NCBI GenBank assembly: GCA_964427955.1
Contig: CAYRWY010000264.1
Span: 1-8,252 of the forward strand
DNA length: 8,252 nucleotides
From: JACRBK01 sp964427955
GTDB taxonomy: Bacteria; Chloroflexota; Anaerolineae; Aggregatilineales; Aggregatilineaceae
Direction: 5' to 3'
Part shown: positions 1 to 6,158 of the stretch, piece after piece
Layout: every line of letters starts with the position of its first letter
Position numbering within the stretch: position 1 is the stretch's first letter
Position numbers and translations under genes: made by a program
Notes under the pieces: generated by a model
The model's database searches: none
Told to the model about the DNA's origin: nothing
The model's input: the letters and a program-made list of their open reading frames with translations, nothing else

Positions 1-43
1 AGCCATAACACCCTGGCGTCTCACAGGACGCATGTATAGTGGT

Positions 44-2065
44 TTACCCGCTGCGGGCAAAACTTCGCATCTGCTGCAAAGTCTTCGCGATCAACTGCCG
101 GGAACGCCGGTTCGCTTCAACTCGGGCCTGATAGTGCTGGTCAGTCGGGCCATCTTGCGCTTCTTGCTGCCAAAAATATAAGTCCTGGGATTCACGCTCC
201 AATCGACTATGCCGTAAGGCGAGAGTATCTTGAATGAATAAAGATGTATTGGGTTCAGGCAGTGTATTGATCCGGGCCTGATCGCGCACGATGGATTGCA
301 GCTCAGTCACCAGTGCTTTCGATAGGGCCTGCTGAAACTCTGCCAGAGGCTCCACCCGCAAACGGTCTACCACCTCGGCCAATTCCGGGGAGAGCTGCTG
401 GTAAAGATAGTCCAAAGGCTCAAGATCATCCTGATATAAAGACCGCACCAGATGGCGGAAGATCTCTTGATAGTCCGCCCGGCTGAAATCTTCGGCGCTC
501 AACGGGGCCAACGTCTCGGCCAGGGCAGTGTCCGTCCCTTGCAGTTCGCGCAGCCGCCGGTTCGCCGCATACAGACGATCCGGCTGCTCGATCAGCATCC
601 GCAGACAGGCTTCCTCGCGTTGGGCCGATTGGCCGGGCAACCCCACGGGGGCTGCCGGTCGGGTCGTCCGCTCTACCAGCTTGCGCTGATCCTTGATCGA
701 CGGCTTCGAGCGTACCTGCACCGCCTGGCGATGCTGCGCCCACTGGATCAACATGCGCTCGTCGATGCGCACCCGCCGGGCTAACGCCTGGATGTTACCG
801 CTGCGCTGCAAGTCACTCTCGGTGGACATCAAAATCGGCAGCAGCTCGCGCGCGGCGTTTTCCCGCTCTTGAGGAGACGAATGCTCGGTAAGGTGCGCTG
901 TTCCCTGCTGGATCACGTACTCCGCCACCGGAACAGCCCGTTCGATCAGCGCCGCCCAGGCGGCAGGATCATCCCGGATCAAGTCATCCGGGTCCTGTCC
1001 TTCGGGCAGGCTGACCACGCGAATATCCATGTTCAACATGCCAGTGTAACGCATCATCCCGCGAGGATCAAACGTCACCCGCTCATCCTCGTCGAGCGTC
1101 TGCCGGGCGACGTTCAGATCGCGCATGGTGGCCGTCACCCCTGCCACGTCGGGATCGAGCGCCAGGATCAGCCGGTTGGCATAACGCTGCACCTGGCGCA
1201 GTTGGTCTTCGGTGAGCGCGGTGCCCATCTGGGCGACGACGTTGGTAAAGCCGCCCTGATGCGCCTGGATCGCGTCCATGTAGCCTTCGACGATGATCGC
1301 CGTTTCCGTCTCGCGGATCGTGCGGCGAGCCATGTCCAGCCCGAACAGCAGGCGCCCTTTGTCGAACAGCGGCCCTTGCGGCGAGTTCAGGTACTTGGGC
1401 ATGTCCTCTTTGTTGAAGGCCCGCGCCCCAAACCCGACGGTATGCCCGCGTCCATCCCGAATCGGGATGACCAACCGGTGGCGGAAGCGGTCGTACACGT
1501 TGCCTTTGTCGTTGCGAATGGCAACCCCGGCCTCGACGACCTCATCCTGCGTATAGCCGAGCAGTTGAAGATGCTGGAGCGCCTGCCGCCAATCGTCCGG
1601 GGCATAACCGATCTTGAACTGCTCGACGGTCTGATCGTTCAAGCCGCGCTTCGCGACGTAATCGCGGGCGATCTGGCCCGGCGGCGTCTCGCGTAACTGG
1701 CGATAAAAGAAGCTGGCCGTTTCTTCGAGCAAGCCTTGCAGCCGCTCGGTGGCGGCCTGCTGCTGGTTCTGGTCGGGCGTGCGCGGCGCGACTTCCACCC
1801 CGGCCCGCTGGGCCAGCTCGCGCAGCGCCTCGGGGAAATCCCAGCCTTCGGCTTTCATCACGAAGCCGAAAATATCGCCACCTTCACCACACGCACCGAA
1901 ACAACGCCAAGACTGTGTATCCGGGAATACGATAAATGAGGGAGTCCGCTCCTGGTGAAAAGGACACAGCGCCTTGTAGTTGCGCCCTGCCTTTTGGAGA
2001 TTGACGTACCCGGATACAACATCAACTATATCGAGACGGGCTTTGACGTCATCTACGACGGACAT
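44..2065 (-). CDS. dnaG: DNA primase DnaG
   Basis: DnaG makes the short RNA primers for DNA replication at the fork, working with the replicative helicase DnaB. The 673-residue product shows the family's domains in order. A CHC2-type zinc-binding domain spans about residues 5-100, with likely ligands C34, H37, C55 and C59. The RNA polymerase core follows, with the motif RFRHRLVIPIRDGRG at 193-207, then KYLNSPQGPLF at 224-234. The TOPRIM fold has catalytic E260 (IIVEGYMDA) and the acidic pair D304/D306 (LALDPDVAG). The C-terminal part, from about 455, is poorly conserved and should be the helicase-binding region. The protein is longer than E. coli DnaG (581 residues), partly from an insert near 322-347. 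The second zinc half-site is CX3C rather than the usual CX2C. The ATG start is favoured because MSVVDDVKARLDIVDVV matches the normal DnaG N-terminus, although no clear Shine-Dalgarno precedes it. Identification is very secure. Confidence 0.98.
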   Translation of the reverse strand: MSVVDDVKARLDIVDVVSGYVNLQKAGRNYKALCPFHQERTPSFIVFPDTQSWRCFGACGEGGDIFGFVMKAEGWDFPEALRELAQRAGVEVAPRTPDQNQQQAATERLQGLLEETASFFYRQLRETPPGQIARDYVAKRGLNDQTVEQFKIGYAPDDWRQALQHLQLLGYTQDEVVEAGVAIRNDKGNVYDRFRHRLVIPIRDGRGHTVGFGARAFNKEDMPKYLNSPQGPLFDKGRLLFGLDMARRTIRETETAIIVEGYMDAIQAHQGGFTNVVAQMGTALTEDQLRQVQRYANRLILALDPDVAGVTATMRDLNVARQTLDEDERVTFDPRGMMRYTGMLNMDIRVVSLPEGQDPDDLIRDDPAAWAALIERAVPVAEYVIQQGTAHLTEHSSPQERENAARELLPILMSTESDLQRSGNIQALARRVRIDERMLIQWAQHRQAVQVRSKPSIKDQRKLVERTTRPAAPVGLPGQSAQREEACLRMLIEQPDRLYAANRRLRELQGTDTALAETLAPLSAEDFSRADYQEIFRHLVRSLYQDDLEPLDYLYQQLSPELAEVVDRLRVEPLAEFQQALSKALVTELQSIVRDQARINTLPEPNTSLFIQDTLALRHSRLERESQDLYFWQQEAQDGPTDQHYQARVEANRRSRQLIAKTLQQMRSFARSG

Positions 2066-2104
2066 TGCTTGAGGCCGATCCCACCAATCCGCTTAGTGTT
2101 TAGG

Positions 2105-2133
2105 ATTATATGTGGGGGGGGACATTCATGCAA
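2105..2133 (-). promoter_or_regulatory. predicted dnaG promoter (sigma-70 type)
   Basis: On the minus strand a perfect TATAAT (2110 to 2105) is preceded, after a 17-nt spacer, by TTGCAT (2133 to 2128), which matches the -35 consensus at three of six positions. It lies between the terminator behind the sigma factor gene and the dnaG start, giving a leader of about 30 to 35 nt. The spacer contains a run of eight C on the coding strand. Without this promoter dnaG would depend on read-through of the upstream terminator. The assignment rests on motif and position only. Confidence 0.65.
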
Positions 2134-2154
2134 CCAAATCCTCTCCCAGCGAGA

Positions 2155-2185
2155 CAAAAAAGACCAGGGCGTAGGTGCCCTGGCC
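2155..2185 (-). terminator. Rho-independent terminator after rpoD
   Basis: Read on the minus strand, a nine-pair stem (GGCCAGGGC / GCCCTGGTC, one G-T pair) closes a six-base loop ACCTAC. A run of six T follows directly at 2161-2156. The stem begins about 30 bp after the sigma factor stop codon. This is a textbook intrinsic terminator and should end most transcripts from rpoD before they reach dnaG. Confidence 0.9.
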
Positions 2186-2214
2186 GGTGATGGTATGCCG
2201 TTGTGACGGGACGG

Positions 2215-3411
2215 CTAAGAAAGATAATCCCGCAGGTTGTGCGCCAGCCGGGGATGACGCAGACGGCGCAGCGCCTCTTTTTCGAGCTGGCGAATCCGCT
2301 CGCGGCTCAGCCCGAACTTGTTGGCGATCTCTTCCAGGGTATGCGGCTCACCGCCACCCAACCCAAAGCGCAGCCGCAGAATGTGGCTCTGGCGCGGGGT
2401 CAACTCGCTCAACACTTCTTCGATGGTTTCCTGCAAGAGATGCTGCGTCGCGGCTTCGACCGGGCTGGGCGAGTCCTGATCCTCGATGAAATCCCCGAAC
2501 TCGCTGTCGCCATCATCACCCACCGGGCGTTCGAGCGCGATCGCGTGCTGGCTGGCGTCCATCATGCCGCGCACGCTTTCCGCCGGGAGTTCCATTTCTT
2601 TCGCGATTTCTTCGGGCGTGGGACGGTGCCCCAGGGACTGTTCCAACACCTGCGCGGTGCGGTACATCTGCCGGATACGTTCGGTCATATGGAGCGGAAT
2701 ACGAATGGTGCGGGTCTTTTGGGCCAGCGCGCGGGTGATGGCCTGTCGAATCCACCAGGTCGCATAGGTGCTGAACCGGTTGCCACGCTTATAGTCGTAC
2801 TTATCGACGGCCCGCATCAACCCGACGTTCCCCTCTTGGATCAAGTCGGGAAAAGGCAGCCCCTGACCCATGTAACGCTTGGCGATGCTCACGACCAGGC
2901 GCGTATTGGCCCGGCCCAAATGCTCACGCGCGGCTTGACCGTCTTCGATCAGCCGCCGCAGGATTTCATATTCGTCGGGGGAAAGACCGTCACCCCGGAT
3001 TTTTTGCGTCGCTTCGCGCCCGGACTCGATGCGCTTGGCAAGCTCGATCTCTTCCTGGGCGGTGAGCAGCGGTTCCTGGGCCATCTGACGAAAGTAGAGG
3101 CCCACCGGGTCGTCCGCGGAGACCGCGTTAATATCGCCCACGTCAGGATCTTGTGGTTCTTCTTCAGGCTGGAACTCTCCGTCACGGAGGTCCAGGTCGT
3201 CAGGTGGGTTAATGTCGTGCTGGCGAAGCTCGATCCCTAGCTCATCAAGCTCATCGAGAACAGCTTCAATGGCATTTACGTCATCGCTGTCTTCATCCAG
3301 CAGCTCCAATACATCCTCAAACGTTACATAGCCACGTTGATCTGCACGGTTCATCAATTCCTGAATCACGTGAGTCGCGTTGCCTCCTGGAGTATCGCTG
3401 ACCGGAACCAT
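2215..3411 (-). CDS. rpoD: Primary RNA polymerase sigma factor (SigA/RpoD, sigma-70 group 1)
   Basis: This is the housekeeping sigma factor that directs RNA polymerase to -10/-35 promoters. From the ATG at 3411 it has 398 residues. A short acidic region 1.1 lies at about 10-65, an acidic linker at 66-98, and region 1.2 near 100-130 (DPVGLYFRQMAQEPLLT). Regions 2.1-2.4 span about 165-238, including LPFPDLIQEGNVGLMRAVDK and YATWWIRQAITRAL for -10 recognition and melting. Region 3 is about 240-318, and region 4 is 333-395 with the -35-binding helix-turn-helix TLEEIANKFGLSRERIRQLE. The reading frame also opens at a GTG at 3420. That GTG lies inside the Shine-Dalgarno-like AGGTGAG (3422-3416), which is well placed for the ATG at 3411, so I choose the ATG. 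An intrinsic terminator follows the stop. The presence of region 1.1 and the near-consensus 2.4/4.2 sequences favour group 1 over an alternative sigma factor. Confidence 0.96.
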   Translation of the reverse strand: MVPVSDTPGGNATHVIQELMNRADQRGYVTFEDVLELLDEDSDDVNAIEAVLDELDELGIELRQHDINPPDDLDLRDGEFQPEEEPQDPDVGDINAVSADDPVGLYFRQMAQEPLLTAQEEIELAKRIESGREATQKIRGDGLSPDEYEILRRLIEDGQAAREHLGRANTRLVVSIAKRYMGQGLPFPDLIQEGNVGLMRAVDKYDYKRGNRFSTYATWWIRQAITRALAQKTRTIRIPLHMTERIRQMYRTAQVLEQSLGHRPTPEEIAKEMELPAESVRGMMDASQHAIALERPVGDDGDSEFGDFIEDQDSPSPVEAATQHLLQETIEEVLSELTPRQSHILRLRFGLGGGEPHTLEEIANKFGLSRERIRQLEKEALRRLRHPRLAHNLRDYLS

Positions 3412-3415
3412 GATT

Positions 3416-3422
3416 CTCACCT
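3416..3422 (-). promoter_or_regulatory. ribosome binding site that decides the rpoD start
   Basis: AGGTGAG on the minus strand lies four bases before the ATG at 3411 and can pair with the 3' part of the anti-Shine-Dalgarno sequence. It contains the upstream in-frame GTG (3420-3418). If this is the ribosome binding site, that GTG cannot also be the start codon. Confidence 0.65.
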
Positions 3423-3499
3423 ATAAACGCCATAAGGTAAGCGCTTTATTAAATATGCAGTGCCGTATCAGCCCATGATGTGTGGGAGCGCGTTCGAAA

Positions 3500-3528
3500 A
3501 TTATAGCATGATTCAGATCGGTGGGGAA
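3500..3528 (-). promoter_or_regulatory. predicted rpoD promoter P1, extended -10
   Basis: On the minus strand TGCTATAAT gives a perfect -10 hexamer (3505 to 3500) with the extended TGn element. A weak -35, TTCCCC (3528 to 3523), sits 17 nt upstream. An extended -10 compensates for a poor -35. Transcription from here would leave a leader of about 80 nt before the rpoD ATG. Confidence 0.6.
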
Positions 3529-3551
3529 GCCTGGGAAAATCGATCCACCGA
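3518..3551. repeat. 7-bp inverted repeat over the rpoD P1 -35 region
   Basis: TCGGTGG at 3518-3524 is mirrored by CCACCGA at 3545-3551 with a 20-nt spacer. The inner arm overlaps the -35 of predicted promoter P1. No T run follows on either strand, so it is not an intrinsic terminator. It could be an operator with two half-sites, or coincidence. Confidence 0.4.
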
Positions 3552-3606
3552 GTATACCCACGCATACGGCCAGAAAGCGAAAAATAAATATGCAAAACCA
3601 AAGGCA

Positions 3607-3636
3607 ATTATAGCTTAACTTCCTGTTCGCTGTATA
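3607..3636 (-). promoter_or_regulatory. predicted rpoD promoter P2
   Basis: On the minus strand TATAAT (3612 to 3607) follows TATACA (3636 to 3631) with an 18-nt spacer. The -35 matches consensus at four of six positions and lies just beyond the stop codon of the upstream gene. Together with P1 this suggests rpoD is transcribed independently of the membrane-protein genes, as expected for a housekeeping sigma factor. No intrinsic terminator is visible between that cluster and rpoD, so read-through is also possible. Confidence 0.5.
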
Positions 3637-3641
3637 CCCCC

Positions 3642-4166
3642 CTAACCCGACGATTTATCGTCAGACGGCGGAGTGCTCAGCGCGGCCAGCGGAACCCGCC
3701 GGTAAAACGCCCGCGCGGGGGCACGGTTGAGGTACCAGATCGCATAGGGCGGCAGGAGCAGCATAGCCGGGAACTGGCAGAGCAGAATGGCGCGATCCAC
3801 TTCCTGCCCCTGCCCGCCAAAGATCGGATCAACCGAGGACGTCCACGCTTCGAGAATCCGGTACAGGTTGACCGGTGTGATCACTATCAACAGCAGGACC
3901 AGCACGAACCGAATCTGGCGGGGGCGTCCCCACCAGGCCAGCACGCAGGCGACCAGGATACAAACGCCGTAAATACCCTGGATGATATTCCAGTCGCCAA
4001 CGTCCACCCCGCTCACCAGGTAGGTATCCGCCGCTGTGGCCTCGATCCGGTGGAGAAAATAGACCTCGCCCAGCGGGAACAGGCCGTAGATCACGGCGGT
4101 GGCCAGGATGGCAATCGACAGCCCCAACGGGCGATAAACACGGGCGTGCCGAGGGAGTCGGGTCAT
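3642..4166 (-). CDS. small four-helix membrane protein, unknown function
   Basis: I do not recognise the family. The 174-residue product has four hydrophobic segments at about 14-36, 62-79, 85-104 and 127-146, with short loops and a basic, Ser/Pro-containing tail (147-174). The loop after the first helix (37-60) and the one after the third (105-126) are the polar parts. There is no cleavable signal peptide pattern and no catalytic motif. Its ATG overlaps the stop codon of the preceding gene by four bases (ATGA), so translation is probably coupled to the larger membrane protein and the two may act together. No intrinsic terminator is seen after its stop. A perfect palindrome GACGATAAATCGTC lies at the 3' end but no T run follows. 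It is a genuine gene by reading-frame quality and operon fit, but its role is unknown. Confidence 0.8.
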   Translation of the reverse strand: MTRLPRHARVYRPLGLSIAILATAVIYGLFPLGEVYFLHRIEATAADTYLVSGVDVGDWNIIQGIYGVCILVACVLAWWGRPRQIRFVLVLLLIVITPVNLYRILEAWTSSVDPIFGGQGQEVDRAILLCQFPAMLLLPPYAIWYLNRAPARAFYRRVPLAALSTPPSDDKSSG

Positions 4167-5431
4167 GGCGTATCACTCCGCGTACCGGGTGGCGTGCGTT
4201 GGGTGGGAGGAGTGGCCGACGGGGTGGTATCCAACCGGGTCGGAGTTTCTGACATGATCATTCCTCCTGGGGTCTGGTAAGCAGGTACCGCCACCATCGT
4301 CGGCCCCGCGTCGTCCTGAGGGGCGTCGGGATCGCGCAGCAGCACCGACAGGACCGTGAAGAAAAATCCGATGGCGATCAGCACTGCGGACTGCTCCAGG
4401 ATCGGCCAGGTGAAGGCCCCGATCAGCAGCTTGACCATCCGGCTGCCGACGACCTCGGCGATCAGCGCCCCACCGGCGGCAAAACCGCTTTCCAATTCCG
4501 ACGAAAAACTCATATCACGGGCCATGAACGGCAGGAAAAACAGGGGCAGCAGCGTGAACAGACTGCCGATGATCAAAGCCCAGCCCATCCAGCGGAAGAA
4601 CATTTTGGAGGACCGGATGGCCACGATCACGATCAACGACAGCAGCACCGCCGGGATCATCAGCGTCAGCGGGAGCAGCCGTTTGTACAACCGGACCGCC
4701 GAGCGGAAGCGGTTCAACTCCTCGTCCGAATAGGCTTTTTCCGCGGCTTGCTGATGCGCCGGATCGGACGCCCGTTCTCTGAGCGCCTGACGCATTTCTT
4801 CGACCACATTCAACTCGGTGGGAAGCTGGTCCGCCGCGGCCAGACGGGCGCTGTCCAGCAGCGGATTCAACTGTGACAACAGGGCGCTGTCCTCCGGACG
4901 GCAGTAAGGAAAGGCGACGTCCGCAGTCTCGTTCACGAACTGCGCGAACTGCTGTTCCTGGTCAGGCGAGCAGGCCGGAAGCGCCTGCGCGATCTGCGGC
5001 AGGGCGTTCTTGCCAGGATCGCCGGACAGCCAACGACTCAGGTCTTCGGTTTGAAAGACGATCACCAGGTCTTGATTGCCATCCAGCCAGGCCAAAAACG
5101 AATCGAGGTTGGTCTGAACCTCATGCTCGACCCAGCCCGGCGGGATCAGGGTCGGCGCGATCTGTTTCCAATCGTGCGCGTCCAGGTGGTTGATCACCTC
5201 TAGAAACGACACGGTCGTTCCCGCCGGGTCTTCTTCCTGCAACCCTTTGAGCAAGGCGGGCAGCACCCGCGGGGTCAACTCGTCGTAGAAGTCCTTGTCC
5301 TTGAAAACGCGTTTGTAGGTATCGCCTTCGAGCGTGATCCGCTGCGTATTATAGGTCCACAGCGAACAGGGCAGCATACCGACGAAGAAGACTGCCAAGA
5401 TCAACCCTAATAACCGTCCCAAACAGCGCAT
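4163..5431 (-). CDS. membrane protein with large extracytoplasmic domain, unknown function
   Basis: The 422-residue product starts with a membrane anchor (about 5-27). A mostly helical polar domain (28-252) follows and should lie outside the cytoplasm. Then come helices at about 253-273, 282-303 and 347-366, and a cytoplasmic tail (367-422) very rich in Thr and Pro. Two cysteines in the outer domain (C154, C177) could form a disulfide. The segment after the anchor (DTYKRVFKDKDFYDELTPRV) resembles the anchor-plus-helical-ectodomain layout I recall from uncharacterised actinobacterial and Chloroflexota membrane proteins, but I cannot name a family. A strong Shine-Dalgarno GAGGA lies six bases before the ATG. 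The gene begins 13 bp after the DinB-like gene and ends overlapping the small membrane protein, so the three are probably co-transcribed. The tail has several Thr-Pro pairs (such as SETPTRL), which might be kinase targets; that is speculation. Confidence 0.82.
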   Translation of the reverse strand: MRCLGRLLGLILAVFFVGMLPCSLWTYNTQRITLEGDTYKRVFKDKDFYDELTPRVLPALLKGLQEEDPAGTTVSFLEVINHLDAHDWKQIAPTLIPPGWVEHEVQTNLDSFLAWLDGNQDLVIVFQTEDLSRWLSGDPGKNALPQIAQALPACSPDQEQQFAQFVNETADVAFPYCRPEDSALLSQLNPLLDSARLAAADQLPTELNVVEEMRQALRERASDPAHQQAAEKAYSDEELNRFRSAVRLYKRLLPLTLMIPAVLLSLIVIVAIRSSKMFFRWMGWALIIGSLFTLLPLFFLPFMARDMSFSSELESGFAAGGALIAEVVGSRMVKLLIGAFTWPILEQSAVLIAIGFFFTVLSVLLRDPDAPQDDAGPTMVAVPAYQTPGGMIMSETPTRLDTTPSATPPTQRTPPGTRSDTP

Positions 5432-5444
5432 ACTTTTTCCTCAG

Positions 5445-5930
5445 TTAGAGGCCCTGTTCCTGACGCCAGGCTCGAATATCTTCCGCGTGTTCTTCTTCAT
5501 GCCAGGTCGCGTTTTCGAGGATCAGGTAGCTGAGCGGCTCCCCTTCCATCCAGGGAAAACGGCGGTTGTCGTCCAGGCTCTGGTTATCAAGGGCTTCGAT
5601 GGCGCGGATCAGGTGCTTATGCACTCCGTCGAAGTCTTCCAGGATGGCCGCCAGCGGGCGAGCGGCGTTGGTATGATACTGCTCGTCGTTCCACTCGTCG
5701 ATGTCTTCTATCTCTACAATACGCGGGGCACGCCGCTTGTGTTGCTCCAACTGAGAGAACAGCGTCACCAGCTCGGCTTCCCAGGAGACCAGGTGCGCCA
5801 GTGCATCCTTCACCGACCACAGTCCGACGGCGCCGATCTGAAGCAGTTGGTCGTCGGTCAATCCTTCGATACTGGCTAGAAGCGCCGTGCGTGCCGCGCG
5901 CAAATCTGCAATGACATCGGCTTTAGGCAT
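5445..5930 (-). CDS. DinB/ClbS-like four-helix-bundle protein
   Basis: The 161-residue soluble protein has the pattern of the DinB/YfiT-like superfamily. WSVKDALAHLVSWE at 38-51 carries a candidate metal ligand H46, and WHEEEHAEDIRAW at 143-155 supplies H144 and H148, completing a typical three-histidine site. The spacing and the phrase GLWSVKDALAHL are close to the ClbS/DfsB (DUF1706) branch, whose member ClbS protects against colibactin. Other DinB-fold proteins are thiol-dependent transferases or damage-induced proteins of unknown role, so no substrate can be assigned. The start is supported by AAAGGGA seven bases before the ATG and by a promoter upstream. It is the first gene of a likely three-gene operon with two membrane proteins and is divergent from a Ca2+ ATPase gene. 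Confidence 0.85.
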   Translation of the reverse strand: MPKADVIADLRAARTALLASIEGLTDDQLLQIGAVGLWSVKDALAHLVSWEAELVTLFSQLEQHKRRAPRIVEIEDIDEWNDEQYHTNAARPLAAILEDFDGVHKHLIRAIEALDNQSLDDNRRFPWMEGEPLSYLILENATWHEEEHAEDIRAWRQEQGL

Positions 5931-5963
5931 GGATTATTCCCTTTCGCTGCCTGCACGCCCATT

Positions 5964-5989
5964 GTGCTACGATAAAAGCATTATAGCAC
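5964..5989. repeat. inverted repeat over the DinB-like gene promoter (possible operator)
   Basis: GTGCTA at 5964-5969 and TAGCAC at 5984-5989 form 6-bp arms with a 14-nt spacer. They cover the -10 box and the expected start point of the predicted minus-strand promoter. The arm centres are two helical turns apart, which suits a dimeric repressor. There is no match to a named regulator site that I recognise. Confidence 0.45.
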
Positions 5990-6009
5990 CACGCTGCGAA
6001 CAGACTCAA
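5980..6009 (-). promoter_or_regulatory. predicted promoter of the DinB-like/membrane-protein operon
   Basis: On the minus strand a perfect TATAAT (5985 to 5980) is preceded by TTGAGT (6009 to 6004) with an 18-nt spacer. The -35 matches consensus at four of six positions. The leader to the ATG at 5930 would be about 45 nt. An inverted repeat overlaps the -10. Confidence 0.65.
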
Positions 6010-6021
6010 CGGGCGACTTTT

Positions 6022-6039
6022 CCCCCTAATATTTGGGGG
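6022..6039. repeat. GC-clamped imperfect palindrome in the divergent intergenic region
   Basis: CCCCC at 6022-6026 and GGGGG at 6035-6039 (the G run continues to 6041) flank TAATATTT, giving a near-perfect palindrome with one T-T mismatch. It lies between the two divergent promoters. No T run follows, so it is not a clear terminator. A regulator site is possible. Confidence 0.35.
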
Positions 6040-6053
6040 GGCAGGATCTCATA

Positions 6054-6067
6054 AACTCCCTAGAGTT
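6054..6067. repeat. short inverted repeat touching the ATPase -35
   Basis: AACTC (6054-6058) and GAGTT (6063-6067) are separated by CCTA, and the right arm overlaps the first two bases of the predicted -35 box. It is compact and could be an operator, but five-base arms are easily found by chance. Confidence 0.3.
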
Positions 6068-6094
6068 GCCCTGATAACCAGCTTGGACTATAAA
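6066..6094 (+). promoter_or_regulatory. predicted promoter of the P-type ATPase gene
   Basis: TTGCCC (6066-6071) and TATAAA (6089-6094) are separated by exactly 17 nt, matching sigma-70 consensus at four and five of six positions. The expected start point near 6101 leaves a leader of about 58 nt before the ATG at 6159. Confidence 0.6.
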
Positions 6095-6158
6095 CCGAGC
6101 ATCTATACATACACTCGCCACACCACAAAGCCCGCACCCCAAGCAGAAAGGAACGACT

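Larger units (their letters stand above)
3450..3594. repeat. 10-bp direct repeat pair flanking the rpoD promoter region
   Basis: TAAATATGCA occurs at 3450-3459 and again, identical, at 3585-3594 in the same orientation. The copies flank the strongest -10 box. A shorter pair, GTATACCC, occurs at 3552-3559 and 3632-3639. They could be regulator sites or chance matches in AT-richer DNA. No known regulator is recognised. Confidence 0.4.

Noticed and set aside
16..31. Small inverted repeat GCGTC-N6-GACGC just after the dnaG stop, considered as a terminator
   Set aside because: The stem is only five pairs and no T run follows on the minus strand within the window. The sequence ends too soon to judge.
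869..1696. A 275-codon open frame on the plus strand opposite dnaG
   Set aside because: It has reverse-frame composition and overlaps the conserved DnaG polymerase core entirely.
2203..3240. A 345-codon open frame on the plus strand opposite rpoD
   Set aside because: It is a shadow of the conserved sigma factor frame. No domain or convincing ribosome binding site was seen, and it would run through the rpoD terminator stem region.
3412..3433. Out-of-frame ATG at 3433 upstream of rpoD, considered as a leader peptide or upstream frame
   Set aside because: It has no good ribosome binding site of its own, and its frame simply runs into the rpoD coding region out of phase.
3645..3664. Palindrome GACGATAAATCGTC at the end of the small membrane protein gene, considered as a terminator
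   Set aside because: It lies inside the coding end and is followed on the minus strand by a G-rich run rather than T residues.
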